Notes: a model not told the origin generated them from the letters alone. A stretch of 64,000 nt of DNA from Cytobacillus kochii (GCF_020171845.1 NZ_JAIVAM010000010.1:62001-126000), one strand, 5' to 3'. Shown: positions 37,936 through 47,431, counted from the stretch's first letter. A program made the numbers and translations.

Positions 37936-38853
37936 CTCGAATCCTACAACTTTTTTCTTCGGTCATGGATTTTTGACGTGTTTAACGAATGAATCTTACC
38001 GTCTTTTTCTTCAGTCACGGGTTTTTGACGTATTTATGCATGAATCCTACCATCTTTTTCTTTAATCACGGATTTTTGATTCGTTTACGCCTGGATTCTA
38101 CCACTTTTTTCTTCGGTCATGGATTTTTGACGCGTTTACGCATGAATCCTACCATCTTTTTCTTTGGTCACGGATTTTTGACGCATTTATGCATGAATCC
38201 TACCATCTTTTTCTTCAGTCACGGATTTTTGACGCGTTTATGCATGAATCCTACCTTCTTTTTCTTCAGTCACGGATTTTTGGTGCGTTTACGCATGGAT
38301 CCTACCATCTTTTTCTTCAGTCACGGATTTTTGACGCGTTTACGCCTATACACTTCCACATTTCTCTTCTATCACGGATTTCTGACCCATTTACTCCTGT
38401 ATCCTACCATCTTTTTCTTCAATCACGGATTTTTGATTCGTTTACGCATGTATCCTACCACTTTTTTCTTCGGTAACGGATTTTTGGCGAGTTTACGCAT
38501 GTATCCTACCATCTTTTTCTTCAGTCACGGATTTTTGACGCGTTTACGCATGTATCCTACCACATTTCTCTTCGATCACGGGTTTTTGACGCATTTATGC
38601 ATGAAACCTACCATCTTTTTCTTTGGTCATGGATTTTTGACGCGTTTACGCATGAATCCTACCATGAATCCTACCACATTTCTCTTCGGTCACGGATTTT
38701 TGGTGCGTTTACGCCTATACACTTCCACATTTCTCTTCTATCACGGATTTCTGACTCGTTTAGCATGAATCCTACCACATTCTTCTTCAATCACGGATTT
38801 CTGACTCGTTTACGCGTGAACACTACCAAATTTCTCATCAATCACGCATTTGA
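37936..38853. repeat. 51-bp tandem repeat array, about 18 copies
   Basis: Units begin near 37939, 37989, 38040, 38091 and so on every 51 bases to 38816, with 12 extra bases at 38652 and one base lost near 38762. A typical unit holds ATGAATCCTACCATC, TTTTTCTTCAGTCACGG and ATTTTTGACGCGTTTACGC. Copies differ by substitutions, and units at 38346 and 38715 are near-identical, showing older duplication of a seven-unit block. The period is a multiple of three, so a 259-codon plus-strand frame stays open (17-residue repeats), but it has no ribosome site. The minus strand has stops in each unit. Probably non-coding. Confidence 0.9.
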
Positions 38854-38871
38854 AGCAATCCTTCCATTGTT

Positions 38872-39777
38872 TTATTTTCTTTCATAATAAGTACCTCGAC
38901 CACTTCCTTTTATGGAATAATTGTTTAGGAGGACTCTTCTAATAGTTGATTTGCTTATGGTTCCATTACACCAATTAAAGATGACATGATTCGTTATTTT
39001 CAAAGCAGGAAAAAGAATGGAAAAATCATGAATCAGATCTAACAATGCACTTTCCAAGGGACACTGACTTTTACACTTAGGGCAGATGACCCGATTAGCT
39101 TTCCTTTCCATCTTATCCCTACATCTTTTACAAAATAGCCCTTTGGCTAATTCCTGATATGTATACTCTGTAATGACGAACAATGGAGACTCGGTTTGAT
39201 GGGTTAATAAAGTTTGAATAATCTTTGTGTGATGGGTTGTGGGGGTGTGACGCATTTGGCTTAAATTTCTTATTAGATTTGGGATTTGTGGGGGAAGAAT
39301 GAGTTTCTTTCTTGGCTTAGAATCATACAGCATGAATTCAGGGTTTACAAAAACCAACAAATAATCAAAGGTTAGTTGTAAATGATGTTGGTCTACAAAT
39401 TGTCGAATCAGTGTTTGATTCCGTTCTATTTGAATCAATGGATTTTTTATTTCTTTATTTGAATGATACCAATGCCCATCTTTTATCGTAAAGTTACCGC
39501 TAAAATTTTTAATCTCAAAAAAAGTAATATGATGCTGGTGAACCATGAGTGCATCTACCTGAAAAATCGTATGATTACTTTTTAGCGTGAGGTCAAATAG
39601 AATAGGGATTTCAGAAGGAAAGCCGTTTAAATATTCTCGCCACCTTTTTTCTCCTTCGTAACCTTTAAGCAATAAGTGAAAGTATTGTTTTTCATCGAGT
39701 GAAAATTCCTTTCGCACACTCAGTGCACGTAATAATTGGAGCTGATGTGAGGGATTCAGGGGTTTAATAATGGCCAT
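38872..39777 (-). CDS. NERD domain protein with zinc ribbon
   Basis: A 301-aa protein. Residues about 33-150 form a nuclease-related domain (NERD): GYEGEKRWREYL, then FQVDALMVHQHHITFFEIKNFSGNF with the D and ExK active-site-like residues. The C-terminal part has CKRCRDKMERKANRVICPKC, a zinc ribbon. NERD proteins resemble restriction endonuclease-fold enzymes; their role in Firmicutes is not settled. AAAGGCGG precedes the ATG. The 51-bp repeat array follows its stop codon directly. Confidence 0.85.
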   Translation of the reverse strand: MAIIKPLNPSHQLQLLRALSVRKEFSLDEKQYFHLLLKGYEGEKRWREYLNGFPSEIPILFDLTLKSNHTIFQVDALMVHQHHITFFEIKNFSGNFTIKDGHWYHSNKEIKNPLIQIERNQTLIRQFVDQHHLQLTFDYLLVFVNPEFMLYDSKPRKKLILPPQIPNLIRNLSQMRHTPTTHHTKIIQTLLTHQTESPLFVITEYTYQELAKGLFCKRCRDKMERKANRVICPKCKSQCPLESALLDLIHDFSILFPALKITNHVIFNWCNGTISKSTIRRVLLNNYSIKGSGRGTYYERK

Positions 39778-39848
39778 GATGTACCGCCTTTCTTTTTATC
39801 CATTATAAAAGATTCCACCACAATAAACGACATTATTTTAAAATACAA

Positions 39849-39881
39849 AAAACTCTACTTTTATATATATAGTAGAGTTTT
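39849..39881 (-). terminator. yuiB terminator
   Basis: Hairpin AAAACTCTAC/GTAGAGTTTT with T-rich sequence on the minus strand after yuiB. Confidence 0.82.
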
Positions 39882-39898
39882 CTTTCCCTATGTATAGA

Positions 39899-40222
39899 TT
39901 AAAACATACGATATCCTCTTTTGCGGAGCATGTTAATGACTATGCCAGCAACAATGGCACCAACAAAGCCACTGCTCAAGATGAGAATATCAGCTAATTG
40001 GAGACTCGTGATTTCCGTCCAAAGACTAGAAAAGGCAGCACGAGTGTCATTAAAGTATTCAATGAGTCGAACCTTATCAATAATCCTAATAACGACAATT
40101 GGATAAACAATTGCCATGATCCATGACATTCTTAAAAGCATATTTAATATAAAACCAATTCCGAAAAACAAAACAAAAAAGAGTAACATAGAAATCGGCA
40201 ATACGAAAATGGTCATTTGCAT
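39899..40222 (-). CDS. yuiB: YuiB-like membrane protein
   Basis: A 107-aa protein with three hydrophobic segments (about residues 4-28, 32-46 and 77-98), similar to YuiB. GGAGG lies nine bases before the ATG. Position among yuiC, yuiA and yumB homologues supports the name, although a six-gene catabolic operon is inserted between yuiB and yuiA here. Function unknown. Confidence 0.82.
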   Translation of the reverse strand: MQMTIFVLPISMLLFFVLFFGIGFILNMLLRMSWIMAIVYPIVVIRIIDKVRLIEYFNDTRAAFSSLWTEITSLQLADILILSSGFVGAIVAGIVINMLRKRGYRMF

Positions 40223-40368
40223 TCAGCTTGTCCTCCCTTGCACATCAATACTAAGTTTACTGAAACTTCTCTCTATGCGTCAACATGTTCTTACAATAGA
40301 AATGACAAAAAATAAAGATTTTTCTACTTAAAAGTTAAATTTCTACCTTTAAATCGCATTGAAAATGT

Positions 40369-40409
40369 AAAAAAGCTAGAAGTGCCCATCGAATACGCAC
40401 GCCTAGCTT
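40369..40409 (-). terminator. Terminator of the dehydrogenase operon
   Basis: Hairpin AAGCTAG/CTAGCTT with an inner GTGC/GCAC pairing, followed by a six-T run on the minus strand after the E3 gene. Confidence 0.82.
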
Positions 40410-40424
40410 CATTATGATTACTGT

Positions 40425-41849
40425 TCACACCTTAACAGATTTTTTCTCATTCGGTTTCATATGAATCGCACGGTTATTCAAGCCCTCAATTGCTTCTAAA
40501 ATGGTTTCGTTAAAACTCGGGTGAGGGTACAGTGGGAAATTTAAGTCTTCGTCACGACCAACGAGTTCCATGGCTGTGACTGCTGTACTAATTAATTCAA
40601 TAGCTGAAGAACCAATGGCATGAAAGCCGAGTAGCACATCATTATCTGCATCTTTAATAATTTTCATGATGCCACTTTTTTCACTAGTCACCATCGCATA
40701 GCCATTGCCGCTATAATTGAATTGACTAACAGCAATGTTTAACCCTTTTTCTTTTGCTTCTTGTTCTGTCATGCCCACTGTTGCAAGAGGTGGTATTGTA
40801 TGGGCAACTGCTGGCATTAAGCTTAAATCCACTTCACTATTCAAGCCAGCTATCCTCTCAGCGACCACTTTTCCTTCTTTAATTGACTTAACAGCCGATT
40901 GCCCGCCACCCGTGACATCACCAATAGCGTATATTGTCGGTATATTTGTTTGTAATTGCTGGTTTACTTTAATAAAACCATCAGTTGTACATTCCACACC
41001 TATTCTTTGTAAATCGAGGGTCTTGATATTCCCATGATGCGTTCCTTCCATAAATACATGACTACCTTCACATGTGATCTCCTGGTCTGATTTAGATAAC
41101 TTCAGCTGCAAGAGAGTATGACTTTCTTTTATATCTATTAATTGATAATCACGGTATACTTTGATTTTTTGCTTCTTTAATAATCGCTGTAACTCCCTAT
41201 TAATACTTTCATCAAATGAGAAATTTTCTTTATTTAAAATGAGGGTCACATCTGCACCAAGTTGACGATAAGTAAAGGCCGCTTCTAATGCAATATAACT
41301 ATGACCATAAATGATAAGATGAGGAGGAATCTCCGTTAACCGATAAAGTTCAGCTTCTGTTAGGATTTTGGCAGAGCGATACTCTGTTGGTATTTCAGCA
41401 GTGCTTCCGGTCGCTATAATGACTTTCTCAAAATCATATAAATCAAAATGATGAGACATTTCAATACCTAAACGCTTTTGATTTATAAATTGAGCCTTGC
41501 CACGAATTAACTCAATTTGGTTTGCTTTACAAAGTTCTTCTACCCCTTTACGTAACCGTTCAATTGTCATATTCTTATAATCATTTAACGATTCAATAGC
41601 AAAAGTAGGTTCATCAATAGCAATACCAAAAGAAGCATAATACCCTAGCGCTTCTAACTTCTTTGCAGCTTGCGCGTAAACCTTTGAGGGTATACAACCT
41701 GAGTTCAGGCAAACACCGCCCAATTCATTCTGTTCAACTAAAGTTACCTTCAACCCTAATTGCGCTGCTCGAATCGCCGCGTTGTATCCTCCAGGACCGC
41801 CTCCAATAATGATTAAATCCCGCTTTTCAGCGAATTCGCCTACAACCAT
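40425..41849 (-). CDS. Dihydrolipoyl dehydrogenase (E3)
   Basis: A 474-aa FAD flavoprotein that reoxidises dihydrolipoamide with NAD+. It shows the FAD motif IIIGGGPGGYNAAI, the redox disulphide C47-C52 in GGVCLNSGCIPSK, the IYAIGDVTGGG segment, and a C-terminal HPHPSFNETILEAIE active-site His-Glu pair (reading PHPSFNETI). It is the last gene of the six-gene operon; its ATG abuts the E2 stop codon. It completes the 2-oxoacid dehydrogenase complex. Confidence 0.95.
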   Translation of the reverse strand: MVVGEFAEKRDLIIIGGGPGGYNAAIRAAQLGLKVTLVEQNELGGVCLNSGCIPSKVYAQAAKKLEALGYYASFGIAIDEPTFAIESLNDYKNMTIERLRKGVEELCKANQIELIRGKAQFINQKRLGIEMSHHFDLYDFEKVIIATGSTAEIPTEYRSAKILTEAELYRLTEIPPHLIIYGHSYIALEAAFTYRQLGADVTLILNKENFSFDESINRELQRLLKKQKIKVYRDYQLIDIKESHTLLQLKLSKSDQEITCEGSHVFMEGTHHGNIKTLDLQRIGVECTTDGFIKVNQQLQTNIPTIYAIGDVTGGGQSAVKSIKEGKVVAERIAGLNSEVDLSLMPAVAHTIPPLATVGMTEQEAKEKGLNIAVSQFNYSGNGYAMVTSEKSGIMKIIKDADNDVLLGFHAIGSSAIELISTAVTAMELVGRDEDLNFPLYPHPSFNETILEAIEGLNNRAIHMKPNEKKSVKV

Positions 41850-43058
41850 TTAAATCAGCTCCACTAATAGTTTTGTTGGTTGTTCAATTAATTCAATGAA
41901 ACGGTTAGAAAAAGCAATTGATTGCGCACCATCTATGACGCGGTGATCAAAAGAGATAGAAATATTCATGATAGAACGTATAACGATTTCATTTTCAGCA
42001 TTTACTACCGGCTTTTTCTTCACTGCATGGAAGGTAATAATACTTGTTTCAGGATGATTGATAATTGGCGTTGCCCCTGTACCGCGGCCAAGAGGGCCAA
42101 CATTATTAACTGTAAAAGTTCCACCCTTCATATCATTAGGAGTTAGCTTACCTTCTTGTGCTTTTTTCGTTAACGATTTCATCTCCTCATGGATCGCTCG
42201 GACTGACTTTTGATTAGCTTGGTGAATGACCGGTACCATTAAACCTTCTTTTCCATGTGTCGCCACCCCTATATGATAATCCTTTAACAACCGAATGACA
42301 CCTGCTTCTTCATCTAATCTTGCATTAAATAATGGGTGTTCTTTTAAGCAGATAACAACTGCTTTCAAGAAAAATGCGGCTGGAGAGAGGCGATCCCCTA
42401 AATCCTTTAATTCATTTCGCGCTTCTAATAATTGGGTGACATCGACCTCATCATAATGCGTAACATGAGGAATTGTAAGTAGAGAATGACTCATTCGTTG
42501 AGCGATGACTTTTCTAATTCCTGTAAAAGGAATAGTCTCCTCTAATTTTGTTGTTTCTACTTGTGGCTCTGTTCTCTCTTTTTTCGTTTCTTTCGCACGA
42601 TATCCTTCCACAAATTGATACACATCATCATCCATTACTCTTCCTGCTGGTCCTGTACCAACAATTCTTTCTATATCTATATTTAGATCTCTTGCAATTT
42701 TTCTTGTATAAGGTGCTGCAAGTATACGTTGATAGCGATTCCCATTCGCTTCAGGAGGAACTTCTTTTTCCATACGCGGTGGAACGGTTTCCATCACCAC
42801 TTCTTCTCTCTTTGCAAGGCTCTGTCCATTATCAATTGTCATAATCACCGTTCCAACCGTAACGACTTCTCCTGTTTGAAAAGGAATGGAGGTGATGACA
42901 CCAGCTGAGGGAGCAGGGATTTCAGCCACCATTTTATCAGTTTGTAGTTCAACCAATGGCTGATCTATCTCCACTGTATCTCCTTCTTTGACAAAGTAAT
43001 GGATAATCTCTCCTTCTGTCATTCCTTCACCTATATCGCTAAATTTCACATCAGTCAT
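41850..43058 (-). CDS. 2-oxoacid dehydrogenase E2, dihydrolipoamide acyltransferase
   Basis: A 402-aa protein with a lipoyl domain (residues 1-78, lipoylated Lys42 in QTDKMVAEIP), a peripheral-subunit binding domain at about 110-150 (APYTRKIARDLNIDIERI), and a C-terminal catalytic domain ending in FDHRVIDGA, the HxxxDG active site. It transfers the acyl group to CoA and forms the core of the complex. The sequence is closer to branched-chain than to pyruvate E2, but that is judged by eye. The gene lies 18 bases after E1beta. Confidence 0.94.
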   Translation of the reverse strand: MTDVKFSDIGEGMTEGEIIHYFVKEGDTVEIDQPLVELQTDKMVAEIPAPSAGVITSIPFQTGEVVTVGTVIMTIDNGQSLAKREEVVMETVPPRMEKEVPPEANGNRYQRILAAPYTRKIARDLNIDIERIVGTGPAGRVMDDDVYQFVEGYRAKETKKERTEPQVETTKLEETIPFTGIRKVIAQRMSHSLLTIPHVTHYDEVDVTQLLEARNELKDLGDRLSPAAFFLKAVVICLKEHPLFNARLDEEAGVIRLLKDYHIGVATHGKEGLMVPVIHQANQKSVRAIHEEMKSLTKKAQEGKLTPNDMKGGTFTVNNVGPLGRGTGATPIINHPETSIITFHAVKKKPVVNAENEIVIRSIMNISISFDHRVIDGAQSIAFSNRFIELIEQPTKLLVELI

Positions 43059-43076
43059 ATCATCTCACCCTCCCCT

Positions 43077-44093
43077 CTAAAATGTATAAGCTTTACGAAT
43101 AGCTGTCTCTACTCGTTCTGTTGATGGTAAATAATCATTCTCCAAAGAAAATAATGGCACAGGTACATCAAAGCCAGTCACTTTCTCCACCGGTGCTTTC
43201 AAATATAGAAAAGAAGTATCATTTATAATAGAAATAATTTCGCTACCTAACCCGCCTGTCTCATGCCCTTCATGAACTATGACAACTCTCCCTGTTTTTT
43301 GTACAGAATCAGCAATCAAGTCACGGTCTAGTGGATAAAGGCTTCTTAGATCAATTACATCACAGGAAATACCGTCTTTTTTCATTTGTTCACTAACTTT
43401 CATGACTAAGGGAATCATTGCACCCCAAGCAAAAATGGTGACATCATTGCCTTCTTGCACACGAGTGCCTTTGCCTATTTCAATTCGATAATCGCCCGTA
43501 GGCACTTCTTCTCTACTTCCACGGTATAGACGCATCGGTTCTAAAAAAAGGACGGGATCTGGGTCATCTACTGCTGCTAACAATAAACCTTTTGCATCAT
43601 AAGCGTTAGATGGGCACACGACTTTTATTCCTGGCAAATGTGTAAATAATGCTTCGACACTTTCCGAATGGATTTCTGGTGAGCGGACTCCTGCACCGTA
43701 TGGAGCGCGAATCACCATGGGAATATGATATTGACCGAGTGTACGCATACGCATTCTTGTCACATGAGTCGCAATTTGTTCAAATGCTGGATAGATAAAA
43801 CCGAGAAATTGAATTTCGACGACTGGTTTTAATCCCGCTAACGCCATCCCTACGGCTGTTCCGACGAACCCTGCTTCACTTAGTGGTGTATCGATGACTC
43901 TTTTTTCACCAAAAGTCTCCTGTAAACCATCTGTTGCTCTAAACACACCCCCATTGCGTCCAACGTCTTCACCCATAATAATCGTGTTTTGATCACTGTC
44001 TAGCATCGTCTTTAATCCATCCGTGATCGCTTGGATCATCGTCAACGACTGACTTGTTGCTTTCGTTTTTATTATTTCATTTGACATGACCAT
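43077..44093 (-). CDS. 2-oxoacid dehydrogenase E1 beta
   Basis: A 338-aa transketolase-type subunit: MGEDVGRNGGVFRAT, TPLSEAGFVGTAVGMALAG, FEQIATHVTRMRMR and VVCPSNAYDAKGLLLAAV are typical of BkdAB/PdhB. The ATG at 44093 follows GGGGGGA by ten bases and lies just after the E1alpha stop at 44096, so the two are translationally coupled. With E1alpha it decarboxylates a 2-oxoacid using thiamine diphosphate. Confidence 0.94.
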   Translation of the reverse strand: MVMSNEIIKTKATSQSLTMIQAITDGLKTMLDSDQNTIIMGEDVGRNGGVFRATDGLQETFGEKRVIDTPLSEAGFVGTAVGMALAGLKPVVEIQFLGFIYPAFEQIATHVTRMRMRTLGQYHIPMVIRAPYGAGVRSPEIHSESVEALFTHLPGIKVVCPSNAYDAKGLLLAAVDDPDPVLFLEPMRLYRGSREEVPTGDYRIEIGKGTRVQEGNDVTIFAWGAMIPLVMKVSEQMKKDGISCDVIDLRSLYPLDRDLIADSVQKTGRVVIVHEGHETGGLGSEIISIINDTSFLYLKAPVEKVTGFDVPVPLFSLENDYLPSTERVETAIRKAYTF

Positions 44094-44095
44094 GA

Positions 44096-45157
44096 TTATC
44101 GATTCCCCCCAATCAAGCCTAATTGTTCTTTTTGCCTTGATATCGTCCAAGTAGGTTCTCTAAAGACATGATCAAACATGTCATCTGTGTTAGCAGCAGG
44201 TGCATTTTCCATTTTCTCTACAGCTGCTTCTATCTCCTTACGTATATCAGATTGAATACTCTCTACCCACTCTTCACTCCAAAATCCGCGAAATTGTAAA
44301 TGCTTTTTCAACCGAAGAAGAGGATCCTTCGCCTCTTTTTGACGATTGATTTCTTCTTGATCACGATATTTCGAAGGGTCATCTGCTGTTGTATGTGCCC
44401 CAAAACGAATAACAACTGCTTCAATAAGCGTTGGTCCCTGCCCTTTTCGCGCCCGTTCTAAAGCTTCTTTCACTGCATAATGGACAGCAAAAACATCCAT
44501 ACCATCTACCCGCACGCCCGGTATCCCATAAGCAACAGCTTTCTGTGCAATCGTTTCGGAATTCATCTGTTTTTCAATAGGTAACGAAATAGCGTAACCA
44601 TTATTTTGATTAAAGAAAACGACTGGTGCCTTAAATACACTTGCTATATTTAATCCCTCGTGAAAATCACCTTCAGAAGTAGCACCATCTCCAAAATAAG
44701 CAATGGCAGCGTTGTCAGTTCCTTTATAAACCTCCGCAATTGCAGCGCCTGTAGCATGTGGTAAATGGGTAGCAATTGGTATGGAAGCTGGCATAATTCG
44801 CTTTTCTTTTGATGGTAAACAACCTTCAATTCTACCATTCCAATGAAGGAGCATCCGATCTAAATCTGCACCAAATGTGAGAGAGGCACCGTGATCACGA
44901 TAAGTAGGAAACATCCAATCATTTTCTGACAACGCCAGTGCGCTTCCTACTTGTGCTCCTTCGTGCCCTGGAAAAGGCACATACGTACCAATTCTCCCTT
45001 GCCGCTGTAACGCAACCCCCTTCTGGTCATAGGTGCGTATACGCAACATGTGGTAATAAAATTCCTTTACTTTTTCCTCATTGAATTCTTCTTCATATGA
45101 CTTGTTAACCCATTCCCCGTTCTCATCGATCATTTGATATAGTGGATAACTTTCCAT
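44096..45157 (-). CDS. 2-oxoacid dehydrogenase E1 alpha
   Basis: A 353-aa thiamine diphosphate enzyme: AYFGDGATSEGDFHEGLNIA and FFNQNNGYAISLP form the ThDP-Mg binding motif (GDG...NN), and RFGAHTTADDPSKYR holds the phosphorylation-loop-like segment. It decarboxylates the 2-oxoacid and passes the acyl group to lipoate on E2. GGGAGG lies before the ATG at 45157. It begins 15 bases after the phenylalanine dehydrogenase stop. Confidence 0.94.
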   Translation of the reverse strand: MESYPLYQMIDENGEWVNKSYEEEFNEEKVKEFYYHMLRIRTYDQKGVALQRQGRIGTYVPFPGHEGAQVGSALALSENDWMFPTYRDHGASLTFGADLDRMLLHWNGRIEGCLPSKEKRIMPASIPIATHLPHATGAAIAEVYKGTDNAAIAYFGDGATSEGDFHEGLNIASVFKAPVVFFNQNNGYAISLPIEKQMNSETIAQKAVAYGIPGVRVDGMDVFAVHYAVKEALERARKGQGPTLIEAVVIRFGAHTTADDPSKYRDQEEINRQKEAKDPLLRLKKHLQFRGFWSEEWVESIQSDIRKEIEAAVEKMENAPAANTDDMFDHVFREPTWTISRQKEQLGLIGGNR

Positions 45158-45171
45158 AGTAACGCCTCCCA

Positions 45172-46308
45172 TCATTTAAAATCCCATTTAGGTCTTACAT
45201 TCCGAGAGAAAAAGTTGCTTCTATGTTGCTGTTCTTTCATCTGTCTTTGTAGACGATCTTGGGCGGCTTCTACTGTGTTCTTTCCAGTTGTAGCAGATTC
45301 TCGATATAATTGTAGTAAAGTATGATAAATCGTTCTTGTTTTCTGCAATACTCGCTCTTTACTTGGTCCATATAATTCATCTGCAACTTGAATGAGCCCC
45401 CCAGCATTCACAATATAATCAGGAGCGTATAGGATACCCTTATCATGTAAAAGAGCGGCGTCAGAAGAATGTGCCAGTTGGTTATTAGCAGATCCGACAA
45501 TGGCATGGACTCTTAATTCGCTGATGGTTCTTTCGTTTAACACTCCACCCATTGCACATGGAATGAAAATATCGGCCGATACGCGGTAAATTTCTAGATG
45601 ATCAACTACTTGCACATTACCTCTTAACGTTTCTGCCTTTTCTACAAGTTCTGCTATTGCCTCTTGATTAATATCTGTAACAAACACATTACCACCAGCT
45701 TCAAGCAGTGTTTCTGCAATCTTCATCCCAACTTTGCCTAATCCTTGAATACTGTATGTGCGTCCTTCCAAAAGGTCTGTACCATGTAAATATTGATTAG
45801 TTGCCTGTATAGCATAAACAACCCCTTGAGCAGTAGGGATGGACGAATCTCCTCCACCTCCATATGCTTCAGGTATCCCATTAATGAATCGCGTTTCTTT
45901 TGAAGCATGGACAAAGTCCTCCATCGTTGTCCCCATATCTGTCCCTGTATAAAATCTACCATTCAATGAATCTACAAATTGACCAAAAGCACGAAATAAG
46001 GCAGGTGATTTATCCTTTTTCGGATCACCAATAATGACTGCCTTTCCTCCTCCAAAATCAACATCTGCTGCTGCACATTTTGCGGTCATTCCTTCAGCTA
46101 AACGTAAAGCGTCTTCTAAGGCGGCATCCATATTTTCATAAGGGTACATCCGCGTTCCACCAAGAGCTGGACCTAATGTGGTATTATGAATGGCTATAAT
46201 TGCTCGTAAACCTGTACTCGGGTCATTACAAAAGACTACTTGTTCATGATTAGCCATCTTCTTAAAAATATCGTTTCCTACTTCTTGAGACTGATTAAGC
46301 TTTTCCAT
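45172..46308 (-). CDS. Phenylalanine dehydrogenase (Glu/Leu/Phe/Val dehydrogenase family)
   Basis: A 378-aa NAD-dependent amino acid dehydrogenase. Catalytic lysines Lys77 and Lys89 have the family's 12-residue spacing ([20 protein letters not shown]), and the Rossmann motif is [12 protein letters not shown]. The segments [33 protein letters not shown] and [13 protein letters not shown] resemble Lysinibacillus/Bacillus phenylalanine dehydrogenase more than leucine dehydrogenase. It would convert phenylalanine to phenylpyruvate and ammonia. It sits directly ahead of a 2-oxoacid dehydrogenase that could use the product. Specificity should be treated as likely, not proven. Confidence 0.88.
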   Translation of the reverse strand: MEKLNQSQEVGNDIFKKMANHEQVVFCNDPSTGLRAIIAIHNTTLGPALGGTRMYPYENMDAALEDALRLAEGMTAKCAAADVDFGGGKAVIIGDPKKDKSPALFRAFGQFVDSLNGRFYTGTDMGTTMEDFVHASKETRFINGIPEAYGGGGDSSIPTAQGVVYAIQATNQYLHGTDLLEGRTYSIQGLGKVGMKIAETLLEAGGNVFVTDINQEAIAELVEKAETLRGNVQVVDHLEIYRVSADIFIPCAMGGVLNERTISELRVHAIVGSANNQLAHSSDAALLHDKGILYAPDYIVNAGGLIQVADELYGPSKERVLQKTRTIYHTLLQLYRESATTGKNTVEAAQDRLQRQMKEQQHRSNFFSRNVRPKWDFK

Positions 46309-46320
46309 CCTTGCTCCCCC

Positions 46321-46716
46321 TTAATTGTTGGTAGCTAAAACTTTCTTCGCAATTACTTCTTTCGGAAGAACCGCTTGTTTGACTTCTCCTCTACCAATTA
46401 GTCCAAGTTCATTCATCACAATAACCTCCGTTACTAAAGAACGTTCAGTAATTGTCGTAACGGTCGCAGTTAAAGTCACTTTAGAATTTTCCCCAGATGG
46501 AGCAACATGTTGCATGTGGACAGCTGCCCCCATTCCCTCTTCATGATCCTCAAGAAACGGAAGAAGGATTTTTCTAGAAACCCACTCCATGTGATACACC
46601 ATGGATGCAGTTGAATAGACAGGATGAACAACTTCTCCGTCGAACTGCGCAAACATATCCTTTGTGACATTAATTGTCATTACTTCTGATAGACCAATAT
46701 GTAATCCATCCTTCAT
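46321..46716 (-). CDS. FlK-like hotdog thioesterase
   Basis: A 131-aa single-domain thioesterase. Thr36, Glu44 and His70 have exactly the spacing of the Thr42-Glu50-His76 triad of fluoroacetyl-CoA thioesterase FlK (VYSTASMVYHMEW, then AAVHMQHVAPSG). It probably hydrolyses the acyl-CoA made by the downstream complex, such as phenylacetyl-CoA or branched acyl-CoA, to the free acid. It is the first gene of the operon, 12 bases before the dehydrogenase gene. GGGTGG precedes the ATG. Confidence 0.85.
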   Translation of the reverse strand: MKDGLHIGLSEVMTINVTKDMFAQFDGEVVHPVYSTASMVYHMEWVSRKILLPFLEDHEEGMGAAVHMQHVAPSGENSKVTLTATVTTITERSLVTEVIVMNELGLIGRGEVKQAVLPKEVIAKKVLATNN

Positions 46717-46735
46717 TGCTACACACCACCCTTCT

Positions 46736-46749
46736 TGTATGCGCTTTCA
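46736..46749. promoter_or_regulatory. cre-like CcpA operator in the operon leader
   Basis: TGTATGCGCTTTCA fits the CcpA consensus TGWAARCGYTWNCW with one mismatch. It lies between the promoter and the first gene, about 70-85 bases after the predicted transcription start, a position typical of catabolite repression. Confidence 0.6.
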
Positions 46750-46827
46750 TTGTAGTAACAAAAGAAAATTACCCCATGTTAAATTATTTACGCCGCACCA
46801 CACTTCTGAATTTTCTTTATATTTCGG

Positions 46828-46856
46828 ATATTACAACATTTACTATTTTTAGTCAA
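46828..46856 (-). promoter_or_regulatory. Sigma-A promoter of the phenylalanine/oxoacid dehydrogenase operon
   Basis: -35 TTGACT (46851-46856) and -10 TAATAT (46828-46833) with a 17-bp spacer, about 110 bases upstream of the first gene. No sigma-L type GG/GC element is visible, unlike the B. subtilis bkd operon. Confidence 0.7.
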
Positions 46857-47393
46857 CGGAAAACAGTTAACCAACATACCTCTTCATTTATTATTCGCCT
46901 TGTTTGACTTGAAAGAGCGAAATGAAATGAAGCTGCAATTGTTCTACCTCATACATAGTTTATGTGAAAAAAGACTGAAAAAGACATACTCACTTTGTGC
47001 ATATAAACAAGTAAGGATAACGCAACAACAGGAAAAAGAAGAAATAGAAAACTTGATCACCTTCAGTTATAGAGGAGGTATATAAGGTTTGCTGCCAGAA
47101 CAAATATCAGTCAGCTCGAATGGGGGGATGAATTTAGCTATATAAATAAATGAATCTATAGGTGCGATCATGTGTGCACTATTTATGAATGAATAACCTA
47201 ACTAAGTTAGTAAAAGGGATGGCAAATTACCATTGAATTCTCTATAATGGCACTTCCCTCATAAGATGTATATGGTCGTCACTACAAGAGCACACCATAC
47301 GGGAAACTTTATGAATCAAGTAAACAAGCTGACTTGTCTCACCAGTGTTACAATCAAACCTTTAAACGGGAATCTCTCATAATAATTAAACAA
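46857..47393. other. Intergenic region upstream of the dehydrogenase operon
   Basis: About 540 bp with no gene that I can support. A 61-codon plus-strand frame at 46900-47085 has no ribosome site and no recognisable similarity. Confidence 0.5.
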
Positions 47394-47425
47394 AGCTACT
47401 CTATGTAGGCTCTACTTAGAGTAGC
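47394..47425 (-). terminator. GntR gene terminator
   Basis: Hairpin AGCTACTCT/AGAGTAGCT followed by TTGTTTAATT on the minus strand. Confidence 0.82.
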
Positions 47426-47431
47426 TGATCT

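Noticed and set aside
37989-38768. 259-codon open frame of 17-residue repeats in the 51-bp array
   Set aside because: There is no ribosome site. A second frame is also partly open because the period is a multiple of three, and the predicted peptide is a low-complexity Phe-rich sequence. I treat it as non-coding.
37936-38853. CRISPR array
   Set aside because: The repeats are directly adjacent, without unique spacers, and there are no cas genes nearby.
46900-47085. 61-codon plus-strand frame upstream of the dehydrogenase operon
   Set aside because: No convincing ribosome site, no terminator and an AT-rich, featureless product.
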